In this document: positions 41,733 to 50,907 of the stretch, in pieces
Position numbering within the stretch: the stretch's first letter is position 1
Layout: the number at the start of each line of letters is the position of its first letter
Source of the DNA: HGM11416 sp034104345
GTDB lineage: Bacteria; Bacillota; Clostridia; Christensenellales; Borkfalkiaceae
Reading direction: 5' to 3'
Assembly (NCBI GenBank): GCA_034104345.1
Contig: JAXEDY010000029.1
Location: 62,001-126,000 of the forward strand
DNA: 64,000 nt
Notes under the pieces: model-generated
Told to the model about the DNA's origin: nothing
The model's input: only the letters and a program-made list of their open reading frames with translations
Databases searched by the model: none
Translations under genes and position numbers: made by a program

Positions 41733-42614
41733 TTAGTCGCCCGAAAGTTGTTTTTCGGCTTCAAGTTCTTCTTTGGTAAGTTTATCGCCGCCGTCGGTGT
41801 TTACTTTTACCGATTTAAGGTCGGCAAGGTCGTAATCTTTATAACTAAGCGCGCCGTCTTTGCCTTCGACTTTAACGTGTACTTTGTTTGTAAGCATATT
41901 TACCGAAACAACGGTGGCTTTGCCTTCGGGCGTGGTTACTTCGCTTCCGAGTTTTGGCATTTTTTTATAAACTTCTTTATAATAATCGTTTTCGAAAGCC
42001 AAACAACACATAAGCCTGCCGCAAAGCCCGCTGATTTTGGTGGGATTAAGCGAAAGCCCCTGTGTTTTTGCCATTTTTATCGAAACTTTTTTATAATCGC
42101 TTAAATAAGTCGAGCAGCAGCACGGTCTGCCGCAAGGCGCAAGCCCGCCGATATATCGCGCTTCGTCGCGTATTCCTATCTGCCTTAACTCTATTCTTAT
42201 TCTGAAAACCGAAGCCAAATCTTTTACGAGATCGCGGAAGTCGATACGCGCGGGAGCAGTAAAATACACTATCATCTTGCTTCCGTCGAAAGTGTATTCT
42301 ACGCTTACGAGTTTCATATCGAGTTTATGCGCCGCGATTTTTTCGGCGCATATTTTAAGCGCTTCCGCCGATTTTTCTTCGTTCTTTTTAAGCCGTTCGT
42401 CGTCGGCTTTCGTTGCCGGGCGGATTATGGGTTTTAAAGGTTGAACGACTTTTTCTTCCTCTACTTCTTCAACGGGGCTTGCAACTATTCCGTATTCTAC
42501 CCCGCGCGAAGTTTCTACGATTACACCGTCGCCTTTTTGATATTCGTCGCCGCTCGGCGCGAAATAATATACTTTTGCGGTGTTTTTAAACCTTACGCCA
42601 ACAATTTTTGCCAT
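41733..42614 (-). CDS. ricT: PSP1-domain protein RicT (YaaT)
   Basis: Cytosolic subunit of the RicA-RicF-RicT complex, which carries Fe-S clusters and helps RNase Y mature polycistronic mRNAs; also linked to Spo0A phosphorelay control. The 293-residue protein has the PSP1 domain with the Cys-rich GGLAPCGRPCCCSTYL and SGLCGRLMCCLAFEN segments. It starts 22 nt before the holB stop, with GAGG inside holB, so the two are translationally coupled. The C-terminal acidic tail is unremarkable. Confidence 0.95.
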   Translation of the reverse strand: MAKIVGVRFKNTAKVYYFAPSGDEYQKGDGVIVETSRGVEYGIVASPVEEVEEEKVVQPLKPIIRPATKADDERLKKNEEKSAEALKICAEKIAAHKLDMKLVSVEYTFDGSKMIVYFTAPARIDFRDLVKDLASVFRIRIELRQIGIRDEARYIGGLAPCGRPCCCSTYLSDYKKVSIKMAKTQGLSLNPTKISGLCGRLMCCLAFENDYYKEVYKKMPKLGSEVTTPEGKATVVSVNMLTNKVHVKVEGKDGALSYKDYDLADLKSVKVNTDGGDKLTKEELEAEKQLSGD

Positions 42615-43588
42615 TTATATTTTTCCTCTAAAAGCGTTATAAGCACGCCGTCCGCTATCATCGTCGCGTTTCCGTTAAAGAAAAGCGCGCGTTCGGCGGC
42701 GTTGATTTTCTCGATTGTTTTGATTAAACACCCCGTGGGGTATTCGGGGGCAATTTCTGCCGAAAACGCAGAAAAGCGTTCGGCGTTTAATTTTTCGCCC
42801 GCGCTTAAATTGCTTAACGCCGCCTTATATTCAAGCGTTTCTAAAAGCAATTTTTTAAGCGTGAACAAAAAATTTTTTAAGTTATCTTTATTTATTTCAG
42901 CGGAATATTCAAGCATATTCCGCGTTGTTTTCATATTTTTAAGCACGGCAACGGCAAGCCCGTCGTCAAATTTTTGCTCGCCCGACAAAAGTTTTTTAAG
43001 CTCGCCTTCTTTTCCGCCCGCCGCTTCGGCGGCCTTTTTAAGCGTTGAATCCGAAACGCCGTTATAACCCTTATAGGCGTTTATAAGCTCGTCGTCCGAA
43101 AAAAGCGGAATATCAAGCCTTTTAACGCGCGATTTAACGGTTGACAAAAGTGAATATTCGTTGGTTACGCCCAGAATTATAATAATTCCTTCGGGCGGTT
43201 CTTCGAGCGTTTTTAAAAGTTTGTTTTGCGCCGCCGCGGTCATTGTTTCGGCATAGTTAAGCACGAAAACGCGTTTGTCGTTTTCAAGCGGTTTTATATA
43301 AGTTTGGCTTACCAAGTCGTCTATGTCTGAAACGACTATCTTTTTCGCGCCCGCCGCCGGGTAAAAAGTTGCGTCGGCATACGAATTTTTTTCAATCAGG
43401 CGGCAAGTTCGGCAATCGTCGCAAAAAGTTTCGGATGAACAAAGCGCGAGTTTGCAAAACGTTTTCATATATTCGGGCAGGCAAATTTCGTCTTTACACA
43501 CTATTTCGTATGCGTGCGAAAGTCTGCCCGCTTTTTTATCGCCTGCAAAAATTTTTAACGCGGGCGTGTTTTTTATTAAATTTTCCAT
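42593..43588 (-). CDS. holB: DNA polymerase III delta' subunit
   Basis: Clamp-loader subunit of the replicative polymerase. The 331-residue protein has an AAA+-like fold with a degraded P-loop (expected for delta'), a zinc module CSSETFCDDCRTC (about 51-62), YAETMTAAAQNKLLKTLEEPP sensor region and an SRVKRLDIPLFS stretch corresponding to the SRC segment (Cys is replaced by Val). GGGGG precedes the ATG. First gene of the holB-ricT-trmN6-rsmI unit. Confidence 0.93.
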   Translation of the reverse strand: MENLIKNTPALKIFAGDKKAGRLSHAYEIVCKDEICLPEYMKTFCKLALCSSETFCDDCRTCRLIEKNSYADATFYPAAGAKKIVVSDIDDLVSQTYIKPLENDKRVFVLNYAETMTAAAQNKLLKTLEEPPEGIIIILGVTNEYSLLSTVKSRVKRLDIPLFSDDELINAYKGYNGVSDSTLKKAAEAAGGKEGELKKLLSGEQKFDDGLAVAVLKNMKTTRNMLEYSAEINKDNLKNFLFTLKKLLLETLEYKAALSNLSAGEKLNAERFSAFSAEIAPEYPTGCLIKTIEKINAAERALFFNGNATMIADGVLITLLEEKYKWQKLLA

Positions 43589-43700
43589 TTTTTACGCCCC
43601 CTTTTTTCGTTTAATCGTTTTCCGCTTGAATTATTGCGCGAACCGATAAGCGTTTCCGCACCGCGTTTTTTATAGTTTTATAACGCTGAATTTTAACAAA

Positions 43701-43735
43701 GCCCGTCTATAGGTCGATTATCGGCACTTTCGCGC
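43701..43735. repeat. R1 repeat copy
   Basis: GCCCGTCTATAGGTCGATTA followed by TCGGCACTTT, in the 188-bp gap between holB and the unknown membrane protein gene. Confidence 0.65.
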
Positions 43736-43776
43736 TAAATTTTCCCTTTTGGTTTTTAAGCGCCTAAAAAGTAAAA

Positions 43777-44799
43777 TCAAGCGATAAGCCCTTTGGGGCT
43801 TCCGATAAAATTACTGTAAGTTTTAACCATATAAATTATAAAGGATATGCTTTCGAACTGAAGGTCCGGTTGCATGTTCGAATAGTCGAACGCGCACATA
43901 ACAATGCCGCTTGCGCTCGACGAAACGATTTCGTAACTGCCGTCTTCTTTCTGTTTATAAACCGTTTTAACGTAAGCGCTCGTAATATCCTTTTCGCCGC
44001 CCGTAAGTTTGCCGAGATCGATTCCGTAATATTTTTCGGTTTCTTTTTCTAACAAACCGTTATAATATTCTTTATCGCGGTCGGTTTCGGCAAGCGCCAA
44101 ACTTTGCGAATATTTTTTGTATTTTACAAAAATTTCGGGGCGACTATCCAAAAGATCTTCTAAAAGCAACGCGTTGTTCCAAACGTGTTTAATGCGCTCC
44201 ATCTCGTTTTTTATGCCCGCCTGAATTTTTTCGTCGGTTTTAAAACGCGGATCTTTTGCCATACGGTTTTTAAAATAATCCGAAATATTTTCTTCGTTCA
44301 AAACGTAATTTTCGCCGTTTTTAATTATAAAGCGATGGTGGTTTATGCAATAATCTTTTGCGGCTTTAACGAACAATTTCAAATCGTAAAAACAATAGCC
44401 GTAACCGTCGATAAGCGAGCGGAATTTAGATTTGTTTTTGGCTATATCGCTTTCGAAATCGGATATAACCATAATATCGCCTTCGCCAGTGGTTGTTATA
44501 GCCGACATAAGGGTGTTAAAATAATCTTCGGTGAACTGCCGCGAGCCGAAATCTAAAACGTCGTAAGAAAAAACGTTTTTGTTTTTGGCATCGGAAATCA
44601 TATCCGATTCGTTCGTAGCGGTGGTGAAATCGCTGTCGTAAACGAATAAATCGAACATTTGCCCGACCGAAATGCGCGGCGCGCCCATAGTAAATGCGAG
44701 CGACCACACAAAAATTATGGCAACGATTATGGCGATTATTTTAAGCCAGTCGTAGGATAAAACCCGCGACAGCCTGCTTTTGGTTATGCGACTATCCAT
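43777..44799 (-). CDS. Single-span membrane protein of unknown function
   Basis: A 340-residue protein with a basic N-terminus, one transmembrane helix (about 18-42: WLKIIAIIVAIIFVWSLAFTMG) and an extracytoplasmic alpha/beta domain. No lipobox, cysteine motif or enzyme signature. The outer part has an internal helix-rich segment (about 190-270) and ends in LQFESISFIIYMVKTYSNF. The signal anchor followed by a soluble domain recalls small secreted regulators of polar transport, but I do not recognise it. It is on the minus strand downstream of greA and the tandem repeats. No clear promoter seen. Confidence 0.7.
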   Translation of the reverse strand: MDSRITKSRLSRVLSYDWLKIIAIIVAIIFVWSLAFTMGAPRISVGQMFDLFVYDSDFTTATNESDMISDAKNKNVFSYDVLDFGSRQFTEDYFNTLMSAITTTGEGDIMVISDFESDIAKNKSKFRSLIDGYGYCFYDLKLFVKAAKDYCINHHRFIIKNGENYVLNEENISDYFKNRMAKDPRFKTDEKIQAGIKNEMERIKHVWNNALLLEDLLDSRPEIFVKYKKYSQSLALAETDRDKEYYNGLLEKETEKYYGIDLGKLTGGEKDITSAYVKTVYKQKEDGSYEIVSSSASGIVMCAFDYSNMQPDLQFESISFIIYMVKTYSNFIGSPKGLIA

Positions 44800-44920
44800 T
44801 AAAAAATCCCGAAATTCCTTGTGTTATCGTTGACTTTGTTGGCGTAAAGCGGTAAATTTACGCGCAAAAACAGCCTTTACGTTCATTTAGTTTTTGTGTT
44901 TTTTGATTTTATGCGTTTTT

Positions 44921-45282
44921 TGAAAGGTCAGACGCGCGAAAAGAACGGCGCGCGACAAACACAACAATGCATGGCGCAACGTATAAATATGTTTGACCTT
45001 TATAGAAAACGCCTTTTGAAAGGTCAGACGCGCGCAAGGCAAGGCACGCGAAGTTTTTTAAAAGGGAGCGACCTTTATCGGTCGCAGGAATTTTAAAAAA
45101 CGAGCAGAACGATGCATGGCGCGATAAATAAATCGGTTCGACCTTTTAGAAAACGCCTTTTGAAAGGTCAGACGCGCGCAAGGCAAGGCGCGCGAAGTTT
45201 TTTAAAAGGGAGCGACCTTTATCGGTCGCAGGAATTTTAAAAAACGAGCGGAACGATGCATGGCGCAACGTATGACCTTTCA
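44921..45282. repeat. Tandem array of three hairpin-forming repeat units
   Basis: Units start TGAAAGGTCAGACGCGCG at 44921, 45017 and 45161 and end in TGACCTTT or CGACCTTTT (about 45000, 45147, 45282). Units 2 and 3 are nearly identical with a 144-bp period; unit 1 lacks an internal stretch of about 48 bp. The ends of each unit are inverted (GAAAGGTCA...TGACCTTTC), and every unit carries GATGCATGGCGC or AATGCATGGCGC near its right end. Fills the 486-bp gap downstream of greA. No coding potential recognised. Confidence 0.85.
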
Positions 45283-45285
45283 AAA

Positions 45286-45756
45286 TCAGTAAGTTACTTT
45301 TTCAATCTGCACTTCATAAGACGAAGCAGGCGCTTCGACGGTGACGATCTCGCTTACTTTTTTGCCGATTAAGGCTTTGCCGATGGGGGATTCGTTGGAT
45401 ATGCGTCCCGCTTTAAAGTCGGCTTCGGTGGTGCCTACGATTTCGAATTCGTAAACTTTGCCGTTTCTACGGTCGGTAAATTTAACTTTCGCACCTACGC
45501 CTACCGTATCTTTTTTAACGTTTACGGTGATAACTTCGGCAACTTTTAACTTGGCTTCGATTTCGATAATTTCGCCTTCGATAAGAGCCTGTTCGTTTTT
45601 AGCCGCGTCGTATTCGGCGTTTTCCGAAAGGTCGCCGAATTCGCGGGCGATTTTAATACGCTCGGTAATTTCGGGGCGTTTTACCATTTTAAGGTATTCG
45701 AGTTTTTTCTCAAGTTCCTGCTTGCCTTCTTCGGTAAGAATTACTTTTTCACTCAT
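45286..45756 (-). CDS. greA: Transcription elongation factor GreA
   Basis: Rescues backtracked RNA polymerase by stimulating transcript cleavage in the secondary channel. The 156-residue protein has the N-terminal coiled coil (about 1-75) with the acidic tip EFGDLSENAEYDAAK that carries the catalytic Asp and Glu residues, and the C-terminal FKBP-like domain ending in the GRISNESPIGKALIGKK region. Lies 97 nt after alaS on the same strand. Confidence 0.97.
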   Translation of the reverse strand: MSEKVILTEEGKQELEKKLEYLKMVKRPEITERIKIAREFGDLSENAEYDAAKNEQALIEGEIIEIEAKLKVAEVITVNVKKDTVGVGAKVKFTDRRNGKVYEFEIVGTTEADFKAGRISNESPIGKALIGKKVSEIVTVEAPASSYEVQIEKVTY

Positions 45757-45853
45757 ATTTATTTCTCCGTTTATTGGTTTTTAATTAAATTTAAAGGTTT
45801 TTCGCATCATTCGGACGCCTTTAAAAACGCCCGATAAAGTTTAACGCGATATT

Positions 45854-47641
45854 TTAATATTCTAAAATCGCCTTTATTCTTCTTACGCCGCTCGACGACG
45901 ATTGTTCTTTAACGATTTTGAATTTGCCGAGTTCGCCCGTGTGTTTGGCGTGCGGGCCGCCGCAAATTTCTTTGCTGTAACTGCCCATAGTATAAACCTT
46001 GACCTTGTCGCCGTATTTGCTTTCGAAAAGACCGATTGCGCCTTGCTTTTTGGCTTCTTCAACGGTCATTTCTTCCATTGTAACGGGAACGTCTGCTTTG
46101 ATGGCTTCGTTTACGAGCTCTTCGACCTTTTTAATTTCTTCCGCCGTCATGGGGCGCGGAAAGTTAAAGTCGAAACGCAAACGTTCGGTGGTTATGTTCG
46201 AACCGCGCTGGCTTACCGACGAATCCAAAACTTTTCGAAGAGCCGCCTGCATAAGGTGCGTTGCGGTGTGAAGACGCGCGGTGGCTTCGCCGGTATCGGC
46301 AAGCCCGCCCTTGAATTTTTGTTCGGCTCCGACCGCAGATTTTTTCTGGTGATCCAAAAGCGCGGCGTCGTAACCCGCCCTGTCGAGAGAAAAGCCCTTT
46401 TCTTTGGCGAGTTCTTCGGTCATTTCGAGCGGGAAGCCGTAAGTTTCGTAAAGTCTAAACGCGGTTTTGCCGGGGAACACGTCGCCGGGAATATGCGTTA
46501 TAACTTTATTGAATTCTTTAAGCCCTTCTTCTAACGCTTTGCCGAATTTATCTTCTTCTTTGGTAAGTTCGCTGTAAATTTTTTGTTCGTTTTGTTTAAG
46601 TTCGGGGTAAACGTCTTTATATTTTTCGACGTAGCAAGCCGCTATTTCGCAAAGTTTGCCGTGCTCTAACCCCAGCGCTTTTCCGAAACGAATAGCCCTT
46701 CTTATAAGGCGACGCAAAATATAGCCCTGGTCAACGTTCGACGGAACTATGCCGCGATAATCGCCTATCATAAAGGTTGCCGTTCTGATATGGTCTAAAA
46801 TAATTCTGAACGCGCGGGTGTCTTCTTCGTTATCGCCGTATTTTTTGCCCGTAAGTTCTTCGATTTTTGCGCGAGCCGCTTCGAAAAGGTCGGTATCGTA
46901 AACGCTTTTTACCCCGTTAATGGTGCAAAGCGTGCGTTCGAGCCCCATGCCGGTATCTACGTTCTTTTGTTTGAGTTTGCTGTAAGTTCCGTCTTCGTTG
47001 CGGTAAAACTGCATAAACACGTTGTTCCAGATTTCTAAAAATCTGCCGCAATCGCACGAAGGATCGCAGTTCGGTCCACAAGGCTTAACGTCGCGCACGA
47101 TGAACATTTCGGTATCCGGTCCGCAAGGTCCGGTTTTGCCCGCAATCCACCAGTTGTTCTTTTTAGGAAGATAATAAATGCGATCTTTCGGAATTCCGCA
47201 TTCTTCCCACACTTTAGCGCTGCTTTCGTCGCGCGGGGCGTCGTCGTCGCCCGCAAAAACGGTAACTGCAAGTTTTTCGACGGGGATAGCAAGATATTCT
47301 TCGCCCGTTAAAAATTTATAACTCCATTTAATGGCTTGTTCGTTGAAATAATCGCCGAGCGACCAGTTGCCGAGCATTTCGAAAAAGGTAAGGTGCGACA
47401 AATCGCCCACTTCCTCGATATCGCCCGTGCGAACGCATTTCTGCACGTCGGTAAGGCGCCTACCCGCGGGGTGTTTTTCGCCGAGCAGATAAGGAACCAG
47501 CGGATGCATGCCCGCCGTAGTGAACAAAACCGACGGATCGTTTTCGGGAATAAGACTTGCCGACGGTATTATGGTGTGACCGTTGGAAGCAAAATAGTTT
47601 AAATAGGTGCTTCTTAATTGTTCCGAAGTAAGTTTTTTCAT
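45854..47641 (-). CDS. alaS: Alanyl-tRNA synthetase, short form lacking the C-Ala domain
   Basis: Charges tRNA-Ala. The 595-residue protein has the class II core (1-240), the tRNA-recognition helical domain (to about 440) and the editing domain with zinc ligands HTATH and C-G-G-P-H. It ends just after the editing domain (GVRRIKAILEY), where family members of about 870 residues continue with an oligomerisation helix and C-Ala (DHHA1). Downstream is greA, with no leftover fragment in the 97-nt gap. The protein is complete by start and stop, so this is a natural short form and not a frameshift. ACAGGACG precedes the ATG. No T-box leader seen. Confidence 0.95.
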   Translation of the reverse strand: MKKLTSEQLRSTYLNYFASNGHTIIPSASLIPENDPSVLFTTAGMHPLVPYLLGEKHPAGRRLTDVQKCVRTGDIEEVGDLSHLTFFEMLGNWSLGDYFNEQAIKWSYKFLTGEEYLAIPVEKLAVTVFAGDDDAPRDESSAKVWEECGIPKDRIYYLPKKNNWWIAGKTGPCGPDTEMFIVRDVKPCGPNCDPSCDCGRFLEIWNNVFMQFYRNEDGTYSKLKQKNVDTGMGLERTLCTINGVKSVYDTDLFEAARAKIEELTGKKYGDNEEDTRAFRIILDHIRTATFMIGDYRGIVPSNVDQGYILRRLIRRAIRFGKALGLEHGKLCEIAACYVEKYKDVYPELKQNEQKIYSELTKEEDKFGKALEEGLKEFNKVITHIPGDVFPGKTAFRLYETYGFPLEMTEELAKEKGFSLDRAGYDAALLDHQKKSAVGAEQKFKGGLADTGEATARLHTATHLMQAALRKVLDSSVSQRGSNITTERLRFDFNFPRPMTAEEIKKVEELVNEAIKADVPVTMEEMTVEEAKKQGAIGLFESKYGDKVKVYTMGSYSKEICGGPHAKHTGELGKFKIVKEQSSSSGVRRIKAILEY

Positions 47642-47712
47642 AAAAAATTCGTCCTGTAAACTTTCTTTCGTTATTTTTATTAAAGTTTTTTAGCGGAGCG
47701 GAAACCGACGCC

Positions 47713-49122
47713 TTATTTTTTTGCTTTTAAGGTATAACCTTCTTTGGTGTTCAAAACGCTGTAACCAAGCCCGTCGATTTCGGCGCGGAGCGCGTCGGCA
47801 GCGGCATAGTCTTTCTGCATGCGTGCGCTTTGCATTTTTTCGGCGAGAACGGCAACGTTTTCGGGAATTTCCGCCTGCGCGTTTTTCGCTTCTTCTTCGG
47901 CTACGACCTGTTCGGCTTTATCGAGCGACAAACCGAAAACTCTGTCGAAATCGAGAGCGGCTTCGTAAACCTTTTTCGACGCGGGGAGTTTAAGCATCGT
48001 CCACAAAACGCCGAGTGCCTGCGGAACGTTAAGGTCGTCGCAGATTGCGTCTTCGAATTGTTTTTTATACTCGGCGATAACTTCGTCTTTTACGTCGTTC
48101 GCGCCGTTTTTGTGCGCCGCAACCGCGCGGAGCAACCTGTCGTAAGCGGTTTTCGCCCCGTCTAACACTTCGAAAGTGAAGTTTAATTTTTTGCGGTAAT
48201 GCGCGTTTAAGCACATATATCTGAAATCCATCGGGCGATAGCCGCGTTCTTCAAGTTGCGAAATGGTGTAGGTATTGCCGAGCGACTTGCTCATTTTGCC
48301 GCCGTCGACCTGCATAAATTCGCCGTGCATCCAAAACCTTGCGGGGATTTTACCCGTTAAGGCTTCGCTTTGCGCGATTTCGTTTTCGTGGTGAATGGGA
48401 ATATGGTCTACCCCGCCCGTGTGAATATCGAATTGCTCGCCTAAATATTTGCGGCTCATCGCCGAACATTCGATATGCCAGCCGGGGTAACTTTTGCCCC
48501 ACGGGCTGTCCCATTGCATTATGTGTTCTTTGGGGGCTTTTTTCCAAAGCGCGAAATCGGCGGGGTGGCGTTTTTCGTCGTTTACTTCAACCCTTGCTCC
48601 CGCTTTCTGCTCGTCGAGTTTAGCTCCCGAAAGTTTGCCGTAGTCGTTGGCTTTCGAAATATCGAAGTAAATGCCGTCGCTCGTTTCGTATCCGTAACCC
48701 TTTTCTACGAGTTTTTCGACGAAGTCGAGCATGCAATCGATGTGTTCGGTCGCTTTTGGGGTTATTTCGGGTTTTTGAACGTTTAACTTTTTAAGGTCTT
48801 CGAAAAATACGCCCGAATAAAAAGCAGCTATTTCGTAAGGACTTTTGTGCTGTTCTTTGGCGGCTTTCTGCATTTTGTCTTCACCGTCGTCGCCGTCTGA
48901 AAGCAGATGCCCTACGTCGGTAACGTTCATAACGCCTTTAACCTTATAGCCTTCGTATTGAAGGGCGCGGCGAAGCAAATCCATAAAAACGTAGGTGCGC
49001 ATGTTGCCGATATGCGCAAAACTGTAAACCGTGGGCCCGCACGAATACATACGAACTTTGTTCGTTCCGTCGACCGTGGTAAATTCTTCTTTTTTGCGCG
49101 TAAGCGTGTTATAGAATTTCAT
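47713..49122 (-). CDS. cysS: Cysteinyl-tRNA synthetase
   Basis: Charges tRNA-Cys. The 469-residue protein has the zinc/active-site Cys in YSCGPTVY, the HIGH-like FAHIGNMRTYVF, GWHIECSAM with zinc ligands, HHENEIAQSE and the KMSKSLGN loop, followed by the anticodon-binding DALR-type C-terminal helices. GAAGG is 8 nt before the ATG. Minus-strand promoter TTGCAA, 17 nt, TAAAAT lies near 49304-49332. The leader of about 180 nt has no T-box signature. Confidence 0.97.
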   Translation of the reverse strand: MKFYNTLTRKKEEFTTVDGTNKVRMYSCGPTVYSFAHIGNMRTYVFMDLLRRALQYEGYKVKGVMNVTDVGHLLSDGDDGEDKMQKAAKEQHKSPYEIAAFYSGVFFEDLKKLNVQKPEITPKATEHIDCMLDFVEKLVEKGYGYETSDGIYFDISKANDYGKLSGAKLDEQKAGARVEVNDEKRHPADFALWKKAPKEHIMQWDSPWGKSYPGWHIECSAMSRKYLGEQFDIHTGGVDHIPIHHENEIAQSEALTGKIPARFWMHGEFMQVDGGKMSKSLGNTYTISQLEERGYRPMDFRYMCLNAHYRKKLNFTFEVLDGAKTAYDRLLRAVAAHKNGANDVKDEVIAEYKKQFEDAICDDLNVPQALGVLWTMLKLPASKKVYEAALDFDRVFGLSLDKAEQVVAEEEAKNAQAEIPENVAVLAEKMQSARMQKDYAAADALRAEIDGLGYSVLNTKEGYTLKAKK

Positions 49123-49370
49123 AATATACCTTCTTTTTCGTTTTGCGTTTTAACTTTTTTAAAATTCCGAGCAAGGTTTTGCAGCCGTTTATGGCAATTT
49201 TATGTTCCGATAACGGCAGGTTTATGCCTTTGCCGAAAAAATAAAGCCGAGCGCAAATTCGCACGCGCGTTACGCGCGTATATACTGTGTTAACGATATA
49301 TAATTTTACCATATCTAACCGCGTTTTGCAATTATTTTTGCTTTGTTTGAATTTATTGCCCTTAATTTTA

Positions 49371-49399
49371 TTGCAAAAACGTCGAAAATGTTCTATACT
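49371..49399 (+). promoter_or_regulatory. Promoter of serS
   Basis: -35 TTGCAA (49371-49376), 17 nt, -10 TATACT (49394-49399). It places the transcription start near 49406 and excludes upstream ATG codons as start sites. Confidence 0.7.
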
Positions 49400-49423
49400 A
49401 AAAAGAAAAAACGGGTTGGAATT

Positions 49424-50713
49424 ATGTTAGACCTTAATAAAATTATCGAAAATCCGCAACTTATAAGCGAAAAACTTGCAAAAAAAGGTTGCCAGGTAAA
49501 TTTCGACGAAGTTTTGCGCCTTAATCAGGAAAGAAAAGCCGTAATCGTCGAAGTAGAACAAATGAAAGCCGAAAAGAACAAAGTTTCGGCTGAAATCCCC
49601 AAACTTAAAAAAGAAGGCAAAGACGTTTCGCCTATTTTCGACAAAATGCGCGCTCTCGGCGACAAAGTAAACGAACTCGACGCGAAAAAAGGCGAAATCG
49701 AACAGCAAATCAACGATTTTCTTTCGCGCTTACCCAACGTTCCCGACGACGACCTTTTGCCGGGAGAAAAAGAAAACAACAAAGTTATTAAAGTTTTCGG
49801 CGAAAAACCCTCTTTCGACTTCGAAGCAAAAAACCACGTCGACCTTTGCAACGCTCTCGGAATTATCGATTACGAACGCGGCGTTAAACTTTCGGGCGGC
49901 GGGTATTGGCTTTATCGCGGCGAAGGCGCAAGGCTCGAATGGGCGCTTTTAAACTTTTTTATAAGCGAACACCTTGCCGACGGATACGAATTTATTCTCC
50001 CCCCGCACATGCTCGGTTATAACTGCGGCTACGGCGCGGGGCAGTTCCCCAAGTTTGCCGACGAAGTTTATTGGGTAGACAACGAAGACGAAGACAACAA
50101 AAGGGCAAAATTTATGCTCCCCACCGCCGAAACCGCGCTCGTTAATATGTATGCGGGTGAAATTATCGACGAAAGCAAACTCCCCATGAAGTTCTTTGCA
50201 TACACCCCCTGCTATCGTAAAGAAGCGGGCAGTTATCGCGCCGAAGAACGCGGAATGATTCGCGGGCATCAATTCAATAAAGTCGAAATGGTGCAATACG
50301 CTCACCCCGAACACAGCAAAGAAGCTTTCGAAGAACTTGTAAACAAGGCTTGCTCGCTTATGGAAAAACTGGGGCTTCACTTCAGATTAAGCAAACTTGC
50401 CGCGGGCGATTGCTCGGCTTCGATGGCGCGCACTTACGATATCGAAGTATGGATTCCGTCGATGGGCATTTATAAAGAAGTAAGTTCGGTTTCGAACGCC
50501 AACGATTATCAGGCGAGAAGAAACAACACCCGTTTCAGAAACACCAAAACCGGCAAACCCGAATTCGTTCACACCTTAAACGGCAGCGGACTTGCAACTT
50601 CGCGCGTGTTCCCCGCCCTTATCGAACAATTCCAGCAAAAAGACGGCAGCGTTAAAATCCCCGAAGTTTTGCGCAAGTTTATGAACGGACAAGAATTTAT
50701 TAAAGTAAAATAA
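49424..50713 (+). CDS. serS: Seryl-tRNA synthetase
   Basis: Charges tRNA-Ser and tRNA-Sec. The 429-residue protein has the N-terminal coiled-coil arm (about 30-100, EVEQMKAEKNKVSAEIPKLK region) that grips the long variable arm of tRNA-Ser, and the class II core with motif 2 (YRAEERGMIRGHQF) and motif 3 (GSGLATSRVFPALIE). The start at 49424 (MLDLNKII) is the family start; the frame is open upstream to 49343, but the promoter at 49371-49399 puts those codons outside the transcript. A tRNA-Ser(GCU) is elsewhere in the window. Ends at an R1-type terminator. Confidence 0.97.
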   Translation: MLDLNKIIENPQLISEKLAKKGCQVNFDEVLRLNQERKAVIVEVEQMKAEKNKVSAEIPKLKKEGKDVSPIFDKMRALGDKVNELDAKKGEIEQQINDFLSRLPNVPDDDLLPGEKENNKVIKVFGEKPSFDFEAKNHVDLCNALGIIDYERGVKLSGGGYWLYRGEGARLEWALLNFFISEHLADGYEFILPPHMLGYNCGYGAGQFPKFADEVYWVDNEDEDNKRAKFMLPTAETALVNMYAGEIIDESKLPMKFFAYTPCYRKEAGSYRAEERGMIRGHQFNKVEMVQYAHPEHSKEAFEELVNKACSLMEKLGLHFRLSKLAAGDCSASMARTYDIEVWIPSMGIYKEVSSVSNANDYQARRNNTRFRNTKTGKPEFVHTLNGSGLATSRVFPALIEQFQQKDGSVKIPEVLRKFMNGQEFIKVK

Positions 50714-50754
50714 TTTGATTTTAATTGATTAAAACAAAACGATTTTAATAAAAA

Positions 50755-50797
50755 AGTCCGCCTATATGTCGATTAACGACACATAGGCGGTTTTTTG
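50755..50797. terminator. Terminator of serS formed by an R1 repeat
   Basis: Stem CCGCCTATATGTCG/CGACACATAGGCGG (14 bp, one mismatch) with ATTAA loop, A run on the left and T6 on the right. The left arm is an R1 repeat. Confidence 0.88.
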
Positions 50798-50870
50798 TTG
50801 TTCTTTTTTTTCGTATGACGGTTATCTTTGGGCTAATTTGAATCGCCCGCCGTTTCTTCGGGCATTATAC

Positions 50871-50897
50871 CTTAGGGGCGACCAATGGCCTCCCGCC
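50871..50897. repeat. GC-rich palindromic repeat copy
   Basis: TTAGGGGCGACCAATGGCC followed by TCCCGCC, similar to 3722-3748. A GAATCGCCCGCC element lies 40 bp before it. Confidence 0.5.
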
Positions 50898-50907
50898 AAA
50901 CGATTTT

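Noticed and set aside
42593..42614. Overlap of holB and ricT as a frameshift
   Set aside because: Both proteins are complete and match their families; it is an ordinary 22-nt overlap with translational coupling.
44921..45282. Tandem array as a CRISPR locus
   Set aside because: Units of 80-144 bp without short constant repeats or unique spacers, and no cas genes nearby.
49109..49312. 67-residue minus-strand frame overlapping the cysS start
   Set aside because: It begins upstream of the likely cysS -10 box, has no SD and no recognised family, and its end overlaps cysS. Treated as leader sequence.
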